Positions 25,801-39,236 of a DNA stretch of 64,000 nucleotides are shown here, one piece after another. The stretch's first letter is position 1. Each line of letters begins with the position of its first letter. Origin of the DNA: Camarhynchus parvulus (Eukaryota > Chordata > Aves > Passeriformes > Thraupidae); contig NC_044574.1 of the NCBI RefSeq assembly GCF_901933205.1, positions 41,883,609 through 41,947,608 of the forward strand, in the 5' to 3' direction. The notes below the pieces were generated by a model. It did no database searches, was not told the origin of the DNA, and was given only the letters and a program-made list of their open reading frames with translations. Both the position numbers and the translations under genes were made by a program.

Positions 25801-27346
25801 TATCACCATGCTGTCTGTTCTCTGGAAATTGTTAACTCTGCACTGTTTATTAGTCACTCTTCTCCCTTGCCCAGCATTTGTGGGCAGTAAGATGTATAAA
25901 CACTTGTTACATGTACAAAAAGGTGACTTATCTAATAAGTTGCACCTTGTTGAACATGGCAAGGCAGTGGTGTGTCATCTTCTTGACTAACACTCATGTT
26001 AACATTTTCTGTTTCCAAAGTTAAAATAGATCCACAAAAACATAAGCAATTTGCTTTATCTAAGATCAAAATGCAATTATTTATTCTGTCATAGATTAGT
26101 CCTCACTTTGATGGCAGTTGTTACTTTTTTAACTGTCAATTTATTATTAGAAATTTTCTTACTTGCATATTCCTGGGCAGGGATCTTGCCTCACTTGTGC
26201 CTTAATCCAGGACTAAAAGGAAAATATTGTCTAGACATTTTGCTTTGATTTGTTTGAAATCCGTACAGAATAAGCGAACAAATTTTTCAGAGTAAAACTG
26301 AAACTATACTAACCGCAACTTCATAAAAAGCAAGGAAGATCTAGTCTCCTTAATTCATTTGGACACAATACCTCTACCACACCATTAATCTACATCCCCC
26401 TCTTTAATTGATCCCAGCAATAAAGATTTAACTTACTTGGATCCTGTTTTTTTCTTTTCAGCATGCCATAATTCCCACTGATTTCAAATTAATTATTTAG
26501 TTCTTTCACTGTAGGGCAAACAGACAGATTACACTTAGGCACAATCATCCATATGGAGTCTGCAAGAGTTTCCATCACAGAAAGAACAAAGAAAGAACAA
26601 GAAAGAACATAGTCATATTCAAGTATGTTAATAAATAAAATCCCAAGGAATTGGCATGAAACATATCAGTCAATCAGAGTAGTTTGAGGTAACACAACCA
26701 GTATGATGCTACCAACAGACAGAAAATACATATTTTAGCCAGGAATTGTGCAAAGAATGACTTTGGGTTCTAGTAGTATTCATGGAAAATGGTGACATTC
26801 TTCATGAAGGACATGTTAGTTTTTGTTCTTTCATGTTGCTAAACCCATGTCCTTTTCATGGACTTTTATCCAAAATATATTTTCTTCATGTTTTTGACAA
26901 GTGGGATCAGAACATCTGCTTCTTTAGCCTTTTTATCACTGCCAGGAATTAGCCATACTCTGACTTTTTAACTGCCTCTGAGACTAAATATTTGAGGCAC
27001 CTAAAACAAAAAGGCATCCTCTTGGAGCAAAATTTCATTTCCCTATTTTTATTCCAGTTATTTTTTTTATTTTTAACCAGTATTTCAACTGAAATATTGG
27101 AAGAGGCATAGCTTATGGCTTTCACTGTGAGTTTTTTTAACTATTAACACAAATTTGAGTTTTGAAGTATTTCGTATGTACAGCAGATACAGAAAAAAGT
27201 CCTACAATATTGTTTCAAATATTAAAGGCTTCAAATATTAAAGCCTTTTTCCTACTCACAGGACAGAGCCTCTAGAGAAATAGAGAATATGGATATGTTT
27301 TAAGTTCCATTATGAATTCTAATTTTTGCATTAAGGTGACTGGCTG
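22839..27346. other. AT-rich noncoding stretch
   Basis: No exon or clear transposon is seen. Short tandem copies of AGAAAGAACA occur at 26579-26610. A direct repeat of TTCAAATATTAAAG occurs around 27219-27242, just upstream of the CR1 copy. Short open frames are chance. Confidence 0.5.
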
Positions 27347-27762
27347 CACAGAATCATAGAATATGCTGAGTTGGAAGGGACCCAAAAGGGTCACTGTGTA
27401 CAATTCCTGCCCCTGCACAGGATGGCCCCAAGAGTGACACCATGAGCCTGAGAGGATTGTCTGAAAGATTCCTGAACACTGGCAGTGGTCACTTATGTGC
27501 TGTGCCCACTTTCCTAGGGAGCTGTTCCAGTTCCCAAACACTCTTTAGGTGAAGAACCTTTTCCTAATACCCAACCTAAACCTGCCCTGACAGAACTTCA
27601 GGCCATTTCCTCAGGTCCTGTCACTGGTCATCACAGAGAAGAGATCAGTGTCTGTTCTTTTGCATTTCTTGCTGAAGCCCTCCATGAGCTCTCTCCTCAG
27701 TTTCCCCTTCTCCAGGCTGAACAGACCAAGTGATCTCAGCCTCTCCTCATACAGCAAAGGAA
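27347..27762 (-). mobile_element. CR1 LINE 3' fragment
   Basis: Plus-strand reading begins CACAGAATCATAGAATATGC at 27347, the reverse complement of a CR1 octamer tail. It continues with GAGTTGGAAGGGACCCA, CCTGCACAGGATGGCCCCAA, GAACCTTTTCCTAATACCCA near 27556 and CTTCTCCAGGCTGAACAGAC near 27706. The copy is therefore on the minus strand with its 3' end at the left. It belongs to a CR1 group distinguishable from the copies at 582 and 52980 by its 3' block. It is 5'-truncated and carries a small disruption near 27655-27680. The minus-strand open frame at 27272-27541 runs through it and is not a gene. Confidence 0.9.
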
Positions 27763-30700
27763 GGGTTGGTCTCTGATGGCGGATTTTTATGCCTTATATG
27801 CTGGAAGTTACTGTTCTAAAGTGACTGCTTTTTAAGGAAGAATATTTTTCCTATAACTTTTCCATATGCTACTATCTAAAGATGGAGAAAAAGAGAATCA
27901 AAGACACAATCCAAAAGCAGAGGGGGAAAAAGTGCCTATGGCAATATAAAAAGGAGCAAATGCAAGATGTTCATACTATTAATTTGCAACTTACTAGAGG
28001 GGAGGTGGGAGATGAAAGACAAAATAAAATAAAAAAAAAAAGAAGGAAGACCTATAACGTCTTGATGTCTGAAAACCCCACTAAGAAAAGAAGAAACCCA
28101 CAAAAGACTAAGTAGGAAATTATTTATTTGAAAATCTGCTAACAGCACTGTTTCTGTAGCAAACACTGATGACTGGCTGTACTCTCTCCTCAGATAGTTA
28201 TACCCTTGTTTTTGCTAATATATTTATAAACTGTGTCAGAAAATGGGTACATAATTTTGCAGGGAAATCCTCTTGATTTTTGAAAGTGATCATCTCCAAT
28301 CTCCTTCTTGTCCTTATCTACTTATACCCACTTCTAGTCCCCATCTTTACATGTTTTTATAGTTTTACTCTGAAATAAAAATGTAAAAAATGTGTCTGTC
28401 AGATCTTACCTTAAATGAAAATCTAGAGATGTAAGGTTTAGCAGGCAGACGAAGATTTTAACATAAATCTGTTTAATTAAACACAAGAAATGAGAGAAAA
28501 AAATACTTACTATTGTTTGTATTTCATTTAAGCATTTGTGGAAGAATATATGTCTACTCATAATATTGTACATCTATATTGTACACTGATTGAACTTGCC
28601 ACAATTAACAAAAATATCTTTTGCAACTCTCTAAGAAGAAAGTTTCATTTTGAGACCACTTTACCACTGACATTTAGTCTCAGGCTCATGAATCCAAATG
28701 TTAGATAAACACTGCTCCACAAAAAGGAATCTGAACAATTTGTTCACACACCAAATGACTTTGTTGACTTAGGTAGGAGCTTGTCACTAACATTTAACAA
28801 AATTGCATGCCTGTTTTTAAAAGCTGACAAAGGCCACTTCTTTTCATATGGAAAGCCTGGATGTTTTTTCCAGAGTTACCGGAAAGCTGCACTTTTGCAG
28901 AATACAACAGGGGGTTTTGGCTCATCTTCTTTCAAACCTTATCAAAACCATTTCTATTTGAACAGTAATGGATGATGTGCTCATACTTTACCAGGTATTT
29001 TCATTACTTTACGACAGCCAAGGCTCCAGGAAAAAAAAATCCAAATATGATTAATGATACAGCAGATTCCTGTAATAGTGGTAAAATATGCAGCCATCTA
29101 AAAACGCACAGAAACAGTTTTGCAATGATGAACTGCCAAGGAGATTAATTCCTCTAGAGCACTTGCTCTGTGCCACATGTGATTCTCACATTCACATACG
29201 AAATTCCTTCGATCCTAGCAGGAGTTAGCCACTGCTCTGTGTACAATCCATTCCCTTGTAAACAAGCCCTTCTCTCTGCAGACATGCCTGCGTGGTCACG
29301 ATGTGAAGATGAATGACTTAGCTCAGGCTTTGTACAGTCTTACATGGCTGCCAGAAGAAAACTGGCTTCTATCCCAGTCTCTTGAAATATACACGAAGCC
29401 ACTTGCAGATTGTGTGTATTTGAGCTTATAGATGTATCTCAACTCCTACTTTGTCAAGTGAAAGTGCCACCAAATCAATAGTGTCAGCTTCTGCCACAAG
29501 TCTACCACTGCAGAATGCTGAGGAACTTCATTTACGCAAACTTCATTCTGTTAGATGCAATAATCTACTAAAAGGGATTTCAGGGGGCCAAGTCTGTGAG
29601 TTCCAAACCAATCACCCGAGGAACTCTAGAAATTTTCTTGTGAGAAAATGTCCACTTCTACTTTAATTTTGTATTCCACATACTAGTAATAATACCATAA
29701 AATTTCCTAAAAAGGACTTCTGGAAATAATTCTTGTTTTCAAAACACACTCAGAATACAAAATCCCAAGTAAATGTGTAAAGTACTAAATAGCACCAATA
29801 GCATTAAAATGTATGCTATTTTCTTCTTTCCAGTCATCTTCTGAGGATATAAGACACAAACTGTGAGCTTGAAAACTTTCAATTTGAAAAACAAAATATT
29901 TTCTGGAGAATAAATGGAAATATACCCATAAGGGCTGAAATGACAACACAAGCAGCAATTTATAGCATGCAAAAACTCCATCTGCAGATGTTTTCAGTGC
30001 CAAAAGGCTGACTTTGGTTTAAATGAACATAAACAGTTTGATTTTCATTGCAAGTCACAAGTTTTCCTAGTTCATGTTTTATTCCCCCAGTGGAGATTAA
30101 TGCAGACAAATTCTTTATTTCACACTGACATTTTCTACTGTCATAGAGAGATATCACACCCCTGGGTACCTATGACCTTTCTCATATTATGAAGAGAAAG
30201 GAATACATGGAACTTTTTATAATGAGAGCAAAAGCAGCATAATATAGACACCAATGAGAACAATGCTCTTGGCAAACAGGAATAATGAAGGAATCATCTA
30301 ACATGGAAACTTCACTACGTGCTCTCAGAGCAGAGCAATGGCAGAAAAAACCTCAAAGACCAAGTTATACCTGACTTACAGATGGGTAGACAAGTACCAA
30401 GAATACACAAAAGAGGAAACACACGATCTCCTGACTGAAAACTGCAGTAAGTCATCAGAGCAACTCACACAGCTCACAATGTCCTGCTGGTCAATCTCTT
30501 CCCAAAGGCACTACAGATAATGACAGGCTGCAACATGAGTAAATATTTGTGCCACCTTCCTGCCACCTTGAACAGGGATGACAGCCCCCTTTGCATGACC
30601 ACACATCATCTTGCCATGGCACCAATATCCCTATCATCTTGTGATGGTAGACACATCAAAATCACTCAGCGATTCAAAGGTCTCTACGATGCCTGTCTTA

Positions 30701-33700
30701 GTAAAAGATTAAAAAAAAACCAAATCTCTACTTCCCTCTTCAAGGTATTATCACTTTACTGGCTGCTTAGGATCAGCCCCTACCAGCTACAATATTTTAA
30801 TATATGATTGCTGGTAACATGGTAAAACAAGAAGAAAGCCATGTGCATGTTGTCTACGGACATGCTACAGATTAAAGGGAACTGATTCATGAGTTGGTCC
30901 CAAGAATTATTATATTTGTATATAATTTGTAAAGACAGAGGACCTTGCAGTGGAACTCTCCAACTACCAGAGAGACATCAAACTATTTGCTTTTAGTGCA
31001 ATACACATACAGTGCAATAAATACCTCTACCAAAAAGCACAAGAGCAACTTGTGTGGAAAATTCCTTGCAATATCATTACAACCCACATGTTGAATTTAG
31101 TGACAAGTTCAGTTTCACCCAAAGTAAATCTAATAACAGAACTTAAGATAAGTATCAATTACTGGACATGTCATAGTCTCACAGATAATACAAGCTGCAC
31201 CCAACTATAGAAGACACTCTGCATTTAAATATTTTTTACAATTTCTTTTCCTTAGTACCTGAGTTTGTTCAACTTAACTGGCAGCTGTACAAGAAACAAG
31301 AAAAATTAGTCTAGAAACATCACAAGGATCATTCAGATTCAGAAACTGAGAGAGCAGTAAATGGTTAAATACAGGGTTTAAGGACAAAAAATATCTTTTT
31401 TTGTTTACATTACTTCCTTAGTTTCCAGAAAAGCACGTACAGAACATCTGCTAGGAGCATAAAGGGCTGAAATCCTTTCTATGGGGTCAAGTCTTATGTG
31501 ACAAATCACCACAGTACTTCTAAGAGGCCTATAATCAGAAATCGCAGATTAAGCTTCACCCTCACCCTGAATGGAAAATGTCTGCAAAGCTCAAGGAGAA
31601 CAAGGGTCAGCAGGTCTCTATGAATTAGAAAGACTAGGCAGCATTGTTACATCAGCTAACTAAGAGAAAGTTTGTCTGCAAAGATGAATGCTAAGAAGAT
31701 TTGAAGTCATTAAGGGAAGAGGTCCAGCTCATGCTAGACTTAAAACTGCAGATTCATTCAATTTGTAGTAGTCCATAATACCAGACATACATGTCAGCAG
31801 CTGAATAACCTGATGTGGCTGCCACACACAGAACAGCAGCTTGCAGTGACTGCAAATGTAATCAGACAGACACCAAATATTCCATCACATAACTTGAGTA
31901 TTGACCACTGCAAAGACTCTCAAGACACACTGTCCCTGTTTATTGGGTAATGATTCATACTATCTTCTGTAGCAACTCTAGATCTAAGTACTGGATTTTA
32001 TATCCCACTTGGAATTCATAGATATACCCATTAAAGGAGAACTTTTAATAAAAACTTCACAATTTTGACATCTGAATGAAGTTCATTATCCCAACACTTA
32101 AGGCAATGACTGAATTTAAACCTTGAGATTAATTTTCAGTTAATTGCACAGATATTAAGAGTGATCACAATAAGGCTGGTGGCTCTTACTATTTTGAGAA
32201 CTCAAGGTAAGGAACTACTATTTCAGCAATGTTTGAAAACTATTTTCATGTTAAATTAAAATTCAATACCATACTGGATAGCAATATCATTCATAGTACA
32301 ATAGAATGCAAACTTTCAGCTAAGTGTCCTGAACATCACAAAATCTAATTTTAAATCCCTGTTTTCAAAGTCTGTGCATTTTGAAAAGCTTTGAGGAATA
32401 CAGATATTCAAAAACATGGTTATCCTAGGCAAATATGGAAATTATGTTAGCACTATGGAAGCATAATATTTCCGTTCATCCCTTCCACTTTCATAGAACC
32501 ATAGAAGGAGACCCATGTTTCATTTTCACACTGAATGTGCTGTCTACACTATGAGCTTCATTCATTAGTTTTCAGAAGAATGTTTTCCTGTCTGATAAAT
32601 AGCATTTCTGGGCCAATTTTACAGCTGTGTGTCAGACAGAAACAATAAAAAGGCATGTTCACATTCGATTATTATCCAATCTGATCACATGTTCAAGACT
32701 CAAACATCCATAAATGATGTGCGATCTTTTGCAATTACAAATATTATATGGTTTCTGTATATTCAGCTTGTTAAATATTTTCAAAAATCAAATGTAACCC
32801 ATCATTCTTTTTTTTCTCTAAGTCCATTCATCTGCAACATCCAACGGAGATCAGCTACTCCCTTTGTATGCCAGTTTGTGCCAGACTTTTATTCTCTTGA
32901 GTGTTTTTTTCTTTTTCACACACCACCATAAAGTTTTGTTTGGAATGTACTAGAAATGTTACTATAATTTGGATAGTAATTAGAAAATTCCTCCTCATAA
33001 GAGTTATGTTATTACCTGAAATGGATATTCTATAGCAGGAGATCATCTGGTTTGCAAAATGCATTATGCATCTATTATGCATCTTGTGCTGGATTTCCCA
33101 TCGTTCAATGGCTTTAAGATGCTGATGATGTGTGAAATTACATATACAAGTGTGCTAAAGATATCTGTCAACATCTAAAAAGCCTCAGATGTACCATAAG
33201 CCAAATTTAGGAATCAAGCTCAGTAAAATATTCTGTTTATCTAAAGGCATTTTAAAAGAACATTTTTGCTAAACCTATTTACTTCTTTACACTCTGCTAA
33301 GAGAATTTAGTATTTATTATCTTAATTTTATTTTTTCCCCATAGAACTCAGCAGCTGAGTAGATCTTCCTTCCTGCAAAATCTGTCATTACATTATGGAT
33401 TCTATAGATTCATCTCTGTTTCTGGGTCATATATTTATTTTAAGAAATAAATATATGTGATCCAGGAAAAGAACCACTGCTCCCAGCTGTATTCAAACAG
33501 CACCAAGTACTCTCCTGACACTGGAACAAACTCCCTTTTATTCTAGAAACATGACAAAAGGGTAGCAGTACCACTCCTCTGTCTCACTCTTGCAAAATAA
33601 GTACCCACTTTTGAAACAGGGACTGATTAAAAGACAGTTATTAAAGAAACTGAGGTCTAAGGCTCATAATTCAGTCACCACAATTTAACAAGCAGTCATG

Positions 33701-36299
33701 CACCAAGTGAACGCAGTAATAGCCTATGTATGACACCAAATTTAAAAGAATTACAAATTTAGTGCAGAATAAGAGAAAGAAATATGAGTACCTTGCAGAT
33801 GACATGGCAGGTTGAGACAGTGAAAAGCTGAGATTCTGGAAATAGTATCTATAACTCCTGAAAATACAGCAACAACACAGTCAGCTTTTAGCGCTCCATC
33901 ATCCTGTAGCCATCCATAAACATGGCACACATTGACACAGCATACACATGAGCTTTGGCACAACTTGCAGAGATGTATGCCTGCTTCTAGAAGGGCCATT
34001 CATTTATTTACACAGGAGACCCTCATTCCAGATTGACAAATAAAATAGATGCTTTTCAAATCAGCCTAATGATTTGTTCGCCCCAAGAGGCAAAATTTTG
34101 TCCTCAGTGGTAAATAATACTTTATCAAGATGCCCAATTATTCTTTCTGTTTAGCAGGCAAACGGGAATTAGTTCAGAGTCATACTACTAATTCTCTTTA
34201 TAAATAATTTGGTACACATATTTAAGCTGCCATGATGGGCTTCTGGGAAAGTAAGGACACACACACTAGTGCATACAAAATTCAAAACCAACACAGATTT
34301 TTCTATTTGCTAGATATCAAGACTAAGTAGAAGTTAAATTAGTGCCTGAATACATGTAGTCACACAATGGGTGCAAATATCACTCTGTAAGTTTATAAAT
34401 AGCAAAAAATATTGGTTTTCAGAATGTTTATAACAGCAAAAAGTAAAGTTACATAATAGACCTTGAAAACAGGGTACAAAGATTTTAGAATAAGAATATC
34501 ACTATAGAAGCTATAGTCTTATATATATCTGAGAAAAAAATAATCCAGTTTAAGCCTTACTGTCAATGGACAGAGAATTTAGGGTAGCATCATAAAGGAC
34601 ACAATAAGCCATTTCCTTCTGTTAATTCTGTATTCCAATCCGTCTTATTGGGGTCCTTCCAGAGGGTAATTCTAGACTGCCATACCAAGATGGGAAGAAA
34701 AGGTTAACAGTTAGCTTGCAGTACTATTGTACTGTCTCAATCTATCACAATAGATCCCAGTTTGGTTTACCACTATTTATCTGCATTTATTCATAAACAA
34801 TAGAATGGAAATATAAACACATTCAATGCTATGTTGCAGAGAGCTTGTAGTGAGAAAGAGACAAGTTTTGTTAATGTCATGTTTAAACATCAGGCATTGA
34901 AATAGACTTTTAATTTTCCTTTGAATTGTAACACAGATAGAGGAAAAAAGACTTTATCAAGATACAAATAAAGAATCACCCATTAGTTTTGAGACACATT
35001 GAAAATGTGTTACCTTTCTCAAATATCCTTACCAGTACTGAATCTCTGCTGGACTTAAAATCAAACTTGCAAATAACTTTCCCTGGGAAACTGACATAGG
35101 TAAGGAAACATCTTAGAAAAAATCTTTAGAAAGAGGCAGATGACCAAGCCAGCAGAAACACTGTGTCTGATGCACAAAGAGAGTGAACACTTAATTTTCA
35201 GTGTAGTTCTCAAATATATACCTTATATCTTACAAAACCCTGCTCAGATACCACTTTTCTTGAGGCAGCCAGGATTCTGGGTACATTAAGTGGAAGTGAT
35301 GCCTCACTTGTATTTTGCATAATTCTGCACCTTTAACATAGAAGACAGTAAGGTTCATTATGTCTTTCGACTGAGGAGATATGCACCTATCTCATGAAAA
35401 GAAGTTGATAACCAGGCTATAACCTAGTCTGGAACAAGGTGCTCTCCTATGAAAATTGCTTCTCAAAGTACAGAATAATTACAGGCTAAATAAAGAAAAG
35501 ACATAAATATCTCTACAAGCTGGTGACCAGAGCACTCAATATGGAATGGAGAGACTTGAATTCAATATTTTCAATGGCTATTATTTATTCTACATTCTGT
35601 CTCAAGAATTCCTCACTGACAGATCCAAAGTCAGCTACTTACTTTAATATATGCTTACAGAACTAGTCAGAGGTTCATTTTGGGGTGAAACTATGAGAAT
35701 TTAAATAAAAAACAGGATTCAGTCTTACCTAAGTATGATCTTTATTGATCTATATTCTTCTAAATCAGCCCATCTATTTTACATTCCTGTCTCAGGGTGG
35801 AGTTGCATATTTATCTACAACAAGCAGAGAGGGAGCCTAAAGACCTGTTCAACAGTGATGGTTAACTTACAGGTCATTAAAATACAGCAAGAATCCTACT
35901 CAGAGAAGTTCAGGTTCTCAAAACTGAATGGAACTTCAGTTTTGAAAATCAGCAGTAGTGACTAATTCCTCCCTGGTTTCAATAACAACACTGAGTGGGG
36001 AATGAGACAGGTTTACTTTTAGCTCATGTCTGAAATAGCATTGTCAGTAAGAATCTATTGACTTAATCAGGCTTTGAAAAAAAAACGTAATACCAGAGAA
36101 AAACATACTCATAGGTCAACCTCAACTACTTGACTGTTTTGTTATGCAATTATTTTATGGTCAAAATGCTGAGATCTGGCACTTATATAATGTTAATAAG
36201 CCAAAATACACAATGTATAGCAAGTCAGAAAAGCAAATGTGAGTAATCTGTCCTCAAATATTTGGCGCTTGTGAGAGACTGAGATGTTAATGGTTACTG
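27763..36299. other. AT-rich noncoding stretch
   Basis: No gene is supported over about 8.5 kb. An imperfect hairpin lies at 33423-33465. A 20-base motif TTTCATAGAACCATAGAAGG at about 32492 resembles the CR1 octamer tail, but nothing beside it does, so it is not called. Lysine-rich open frames near 27.9-28.1 kb reflect a purine-rich run. The frames at 30338-30807 and 32629-32931 encode no recognisable family. Confidence 0.5.
33423..33465. repeat. Imperfect hairpin
   Basis: The left arm 33423-33440 pairs with 33445-33465: 13 contiguous base pairs next to a 4-base loop, then a 2-base bulge and further pairing with one mismatch. The stem is AT-rich near the loop. No known RNA family is recognised. 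Confidence 0.75.
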
Positions 36300-36960
36300 G
36301 CTCATATATTTGGCCATCTGTGGAGGTGACAGGGTGCTTTGTTGGGACCAGGTTTGCAACCCCAGACAGGCAGGAGAGGAGGTTTCGAACATATAGTGGC
36401 AAAGCCTCTAATCTCCATAAGGCAGAGGGATAACACTTGCCATCATAGGTTCTGGGGTTTGAGCCAGATAAGGGAAATGGATGATGATAAGCAGATCCTG
36501 CAAGGTGGGATAGTGCTTTTTTATCATTCCAGTGTCCTCCCCCCAACCCAGCCTGGGGAAGGTCACATCCATATGGGACATCCACATTCACACACATAGG
36601 ACTGAGAACGTTCACCCCTTCTCACTGGGCATAGCTGGCTAAACTGCACTGATGTAAGAGGCAGCCTTGTGTCTTAGAAGGGCTCTTAAACCATCAAAGA
36701 CCCCCAAAGCATCCCCCAGACTCATTTCTGGGGCCTTCCACCAGAGGACTGTGCATGATCCACAGTGTTGAAACAGACAGAGTAAAACTTCCACCCAGGG
36801 GAGGCAGTGGGGTGTTTCTCATCTAACCTCAGTGTATTTTAACCAGTTGGAATTTGTGTTTCATGGAATATCCCCACTCCTGGTGGATCAAGATTGCAAC
36901 CATCACTTTGGCAAGCAGAAATTGAAACTGAAACAATCCAGTTTCATCTCTGGATCAACA
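36300..36960. other. GC-rich block, possible decayed LTR or other repeat
   Basis: This block is clearly richer in G and C than its flanks and has sharp compositional edges. A TGTGGAGGTGACAGG start at 36316 and a possible CA end near 36960 would fit an old solitary LTR, but I could not identify a target duplication, polyadenylation context or a family match. A 140-codon minus-strand frame (36193-36615) and an 86-codon plus frame (36339-36599) overlap antisense to one another, which points to composition rather than coding. Alternatives are a conserved exon remnant or an unclassified interspersed repeat. Confidence 0.3.
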
Positions 36961-37125
36961 GGTGGTAATGTCTTTCTACTCTTATCCTTTCTCTTTTTTT
37001 CCCCCCCCATACATTTTCTGAAGTGTTATTTGTATTCCTTTATAATGCTTCTTTTCTGTAGATAATATCAACCAAAATGGCTACATACCTGCTTTCCAGT
37101 GCAACAAAACTGTACTAAAATAAAC

Positions 37126-37172
37126 CATATATATATATACATATGTGTGTGTGTCTGTCTGTGTGTGAGTGT
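37126..37172 (+). repeat. Microsatellite (AT)n then (TG)n
   Basis: An alternating AT tract at 37126-37144 runs into a TG-rich tract with CTGTCTG interruptions up to about 37172. Alternating purine-pyrimidine runs of this type are commonly length-polymorphic. Confidence 0.9.
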
Positions 37173-39084
37173 TTATTTATAAACACGAGTCATTCAGTGG
37201 CATTTCACTCTAAGGGAAACCTAAAGGGTTAGCAAAACCCTCTGAGGAAGCTAAAACAAGAACCTGAGTTACCCTCACTGACAGGGATGGGTTGTAACAA
37301 TGCTCTATTCAGAAACCTCTCCAGTGTTTAAAAGTTTATTAAATTAAATATAATGAAACAAATGGAAACCTGTTATGCTTTACTAATTAACAGGAAATGT
37401 CAAAATTAAGTGCAGTAATTACATGAAATTTTGTGGTTGTTTATTTGCCTATTTCAAATGACTTTTAAGGAAATAATAAGTGCAAGTGAAAGGCAGATTG
37501 CCTCCTGGAGAGGTATCCCACTTTAAATGCCAGTGACTTCATTCAAGATGCAGAAAGAAGACACAAGGGTTTCATGAGAAAATGATAGGCATTTTTTCCT
37601 TCAATTTCTAACTAGCATTTGAAATAATATAATGAAAAAGATATTAAAAAATGTATTTGAAATCTTCAAAAGAACTGAAGAGTTTTACATGTAGCTTCTG
37701 AAGAGATTTACATTGGATGCTTCCATCTTTTTCAAGTCTCTTAAATACTTGAGACTCTCTCTAAAATAATTCTACCTCTGGAGCCATAGGCAGAGATCCT
37801 TCTAAGGCTTCATGCATTTGAAGTCTTAAAAAGACATGATTTGGAGCTATTTCCCAAACCTGATTTCAATCATAGTAGTATTAAAATATGATTTCCACTA
37901 TATTGGCTGACAATATTTAACATTTCTACTGCTAAAATGGTTCAACATAGACAATTTACATATAATCTTGTATATCTCTTAATAGTTGAGCACAGAGACT
38001 AACATGGCAAATACAGATGAGAACAACATGAAACAGAAACTGTGAGCTTGAGTTGTCAGTAGGTGTTATCAAATCACCTCTTATCTCTGTCATTGAGAGC
38101 CTCAGCTCCTTTGGTCTTCCATTTTACAGGTAGTGCCTGATTTGCAGTGTTACCAAGTGATTTTGGGAAGTATGTAAGGTAAATACACTAGACAGTATAC
38201 ACAGCAAAAAATATATGTTTGTCTAGTATCAAAAATCTTTTCACAAAGAGGTTATCAAGAAAAAGAAAAGTGTACAAAAGTTTCAGGCCTGCACAAAGCA
38301 CCGTAACTCTAATGAGCTTTTTGCACCATTTATAGAAACCTCAGAAAAATTAAGCACAGCAGGGATCTCTGTTGTCATTAGTTACAAGACTAGCACACTA
38401 CACAGTAGCAGTAACACCATGAGCTTTGAAGAGACCGCATTGTTACAGCAAAATACCACCTGGTATTTTCCCCTCTTTCTCCATAAATGACATTTATACA
38501 CCAGAGCTGCTCTAATAACCTATTCGCAAAAGGTGAAAACACTAAGCAGATGTGGGTCAAAATGAATTGTTTATATATCATGTCTATGTTTCAGACAGGC
38601 AAATTAGAGTTTTAAAGGGTTTTTCTCCCTACTGACACTACTATACTGTGAAGTAAAAAAGCACAGCATGAGAAAAAAATCACAAACACAACAAACAAAC
38701 AAAGCCAAGACTTTACCATGAACCAGAACATATAAGCTGTGTATCTAGAAAAAAAGGTACAAGATTAAGTTCTTGGAATCATAACTTGGAGATCTCAAAA
38801 TAGCAGCTATTACTTAGAAAATCTTCTGACCACAAGATACATGCCACTAAACAAGACAAAGCTTTTATGAAGGAGTGAAAAAGGAAATTGTAAATTTTTA
38901 AATCCTCACCTGGATATGCATTTTATAATGTCAAAAGCTGAGATTCACATTTGTAAGCCATACGTCCGTTCCCATTATCAACGACTGCAGTATTAGTAAG
39001 GGTTACATTTCTTTATTAAAAAAGCAGTGTTCTGTAGCTGCTGCATTATTCACACCAACAGGACTAGTTCTGTTAAATTTACCT
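37173..39084. other. AT-rich noncoding stretch
   Basis: Nothing is recognised beyond a short AAAC-type run at 38681-38705. No exon or transposon signature. Confidence 0.5.
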
Positions 39085-39100
39085 AAAAAAAAAAAAAAAA
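39085..39100 (+). repeat. Poly-A tract (A16)
   Basis: Sixteen A in a row directly upstream of the SINE-like sequence at 39115. Because it sits at the wrong end to be that element's tail, the two are probably unrelated. Confidence 0.9.
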
Positions 39101-39114
39101 CAGAGCAGGGATAA

Positions 39115-39236
39115 ACACTTGGCTGACAATCAGAAGACATAAGTTTCAGTCATCAGTGTGACAAACAGGTGGTGTTAGGCAAGGTCACTTGGATTATTTT
39201 TTATTCTCTTCAAATATTAAAACTGTCAAATGGCTA
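39115..39236 (+). mobile_element. MIR-like (CORE) SINE relic
   Basis: The order of blocks resembles an amniote MIR or CORE-SINE. There is a tRNA-related part (GGCTGACAATCAGAAGACAT then AAGTTTCAGTC), followed by GGTGTTAGGCAAGGTCACTT near 39171, corresponding to the family's GACCTTGGGCAAGTCACTT block. AAACTGTCAAATGG at 39220-39233 corresponds to the CTGTAAAATGG block. Divergence is high, as expected for an element far older than the CR1 copies. No promoter boxes remain intact. The call rests on remembered consensus order and is tentative. Confidence 0.5.

Noticed and set aside
27272..27541. 89-codon open frame, minus strand
   Set aside because: It mostly overlaps the 3' end of a CR1 copy, which is noncoding.
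27882..28115. Lys/Arg-rich 77-codon frame
   Set aside because: It derives from a purine-rich stretch; no protein features.
32492..32520. CR1-octamer-like motif
   Set aside because: Only about 20 bases match and no adjoining CR1 blocks are present.
36193..36615. 140-codon open frame, minus strand
   Set aside because: No family recognised and a plus frame is open over the same bases; kept only as part of an unclassified GC-rich block.
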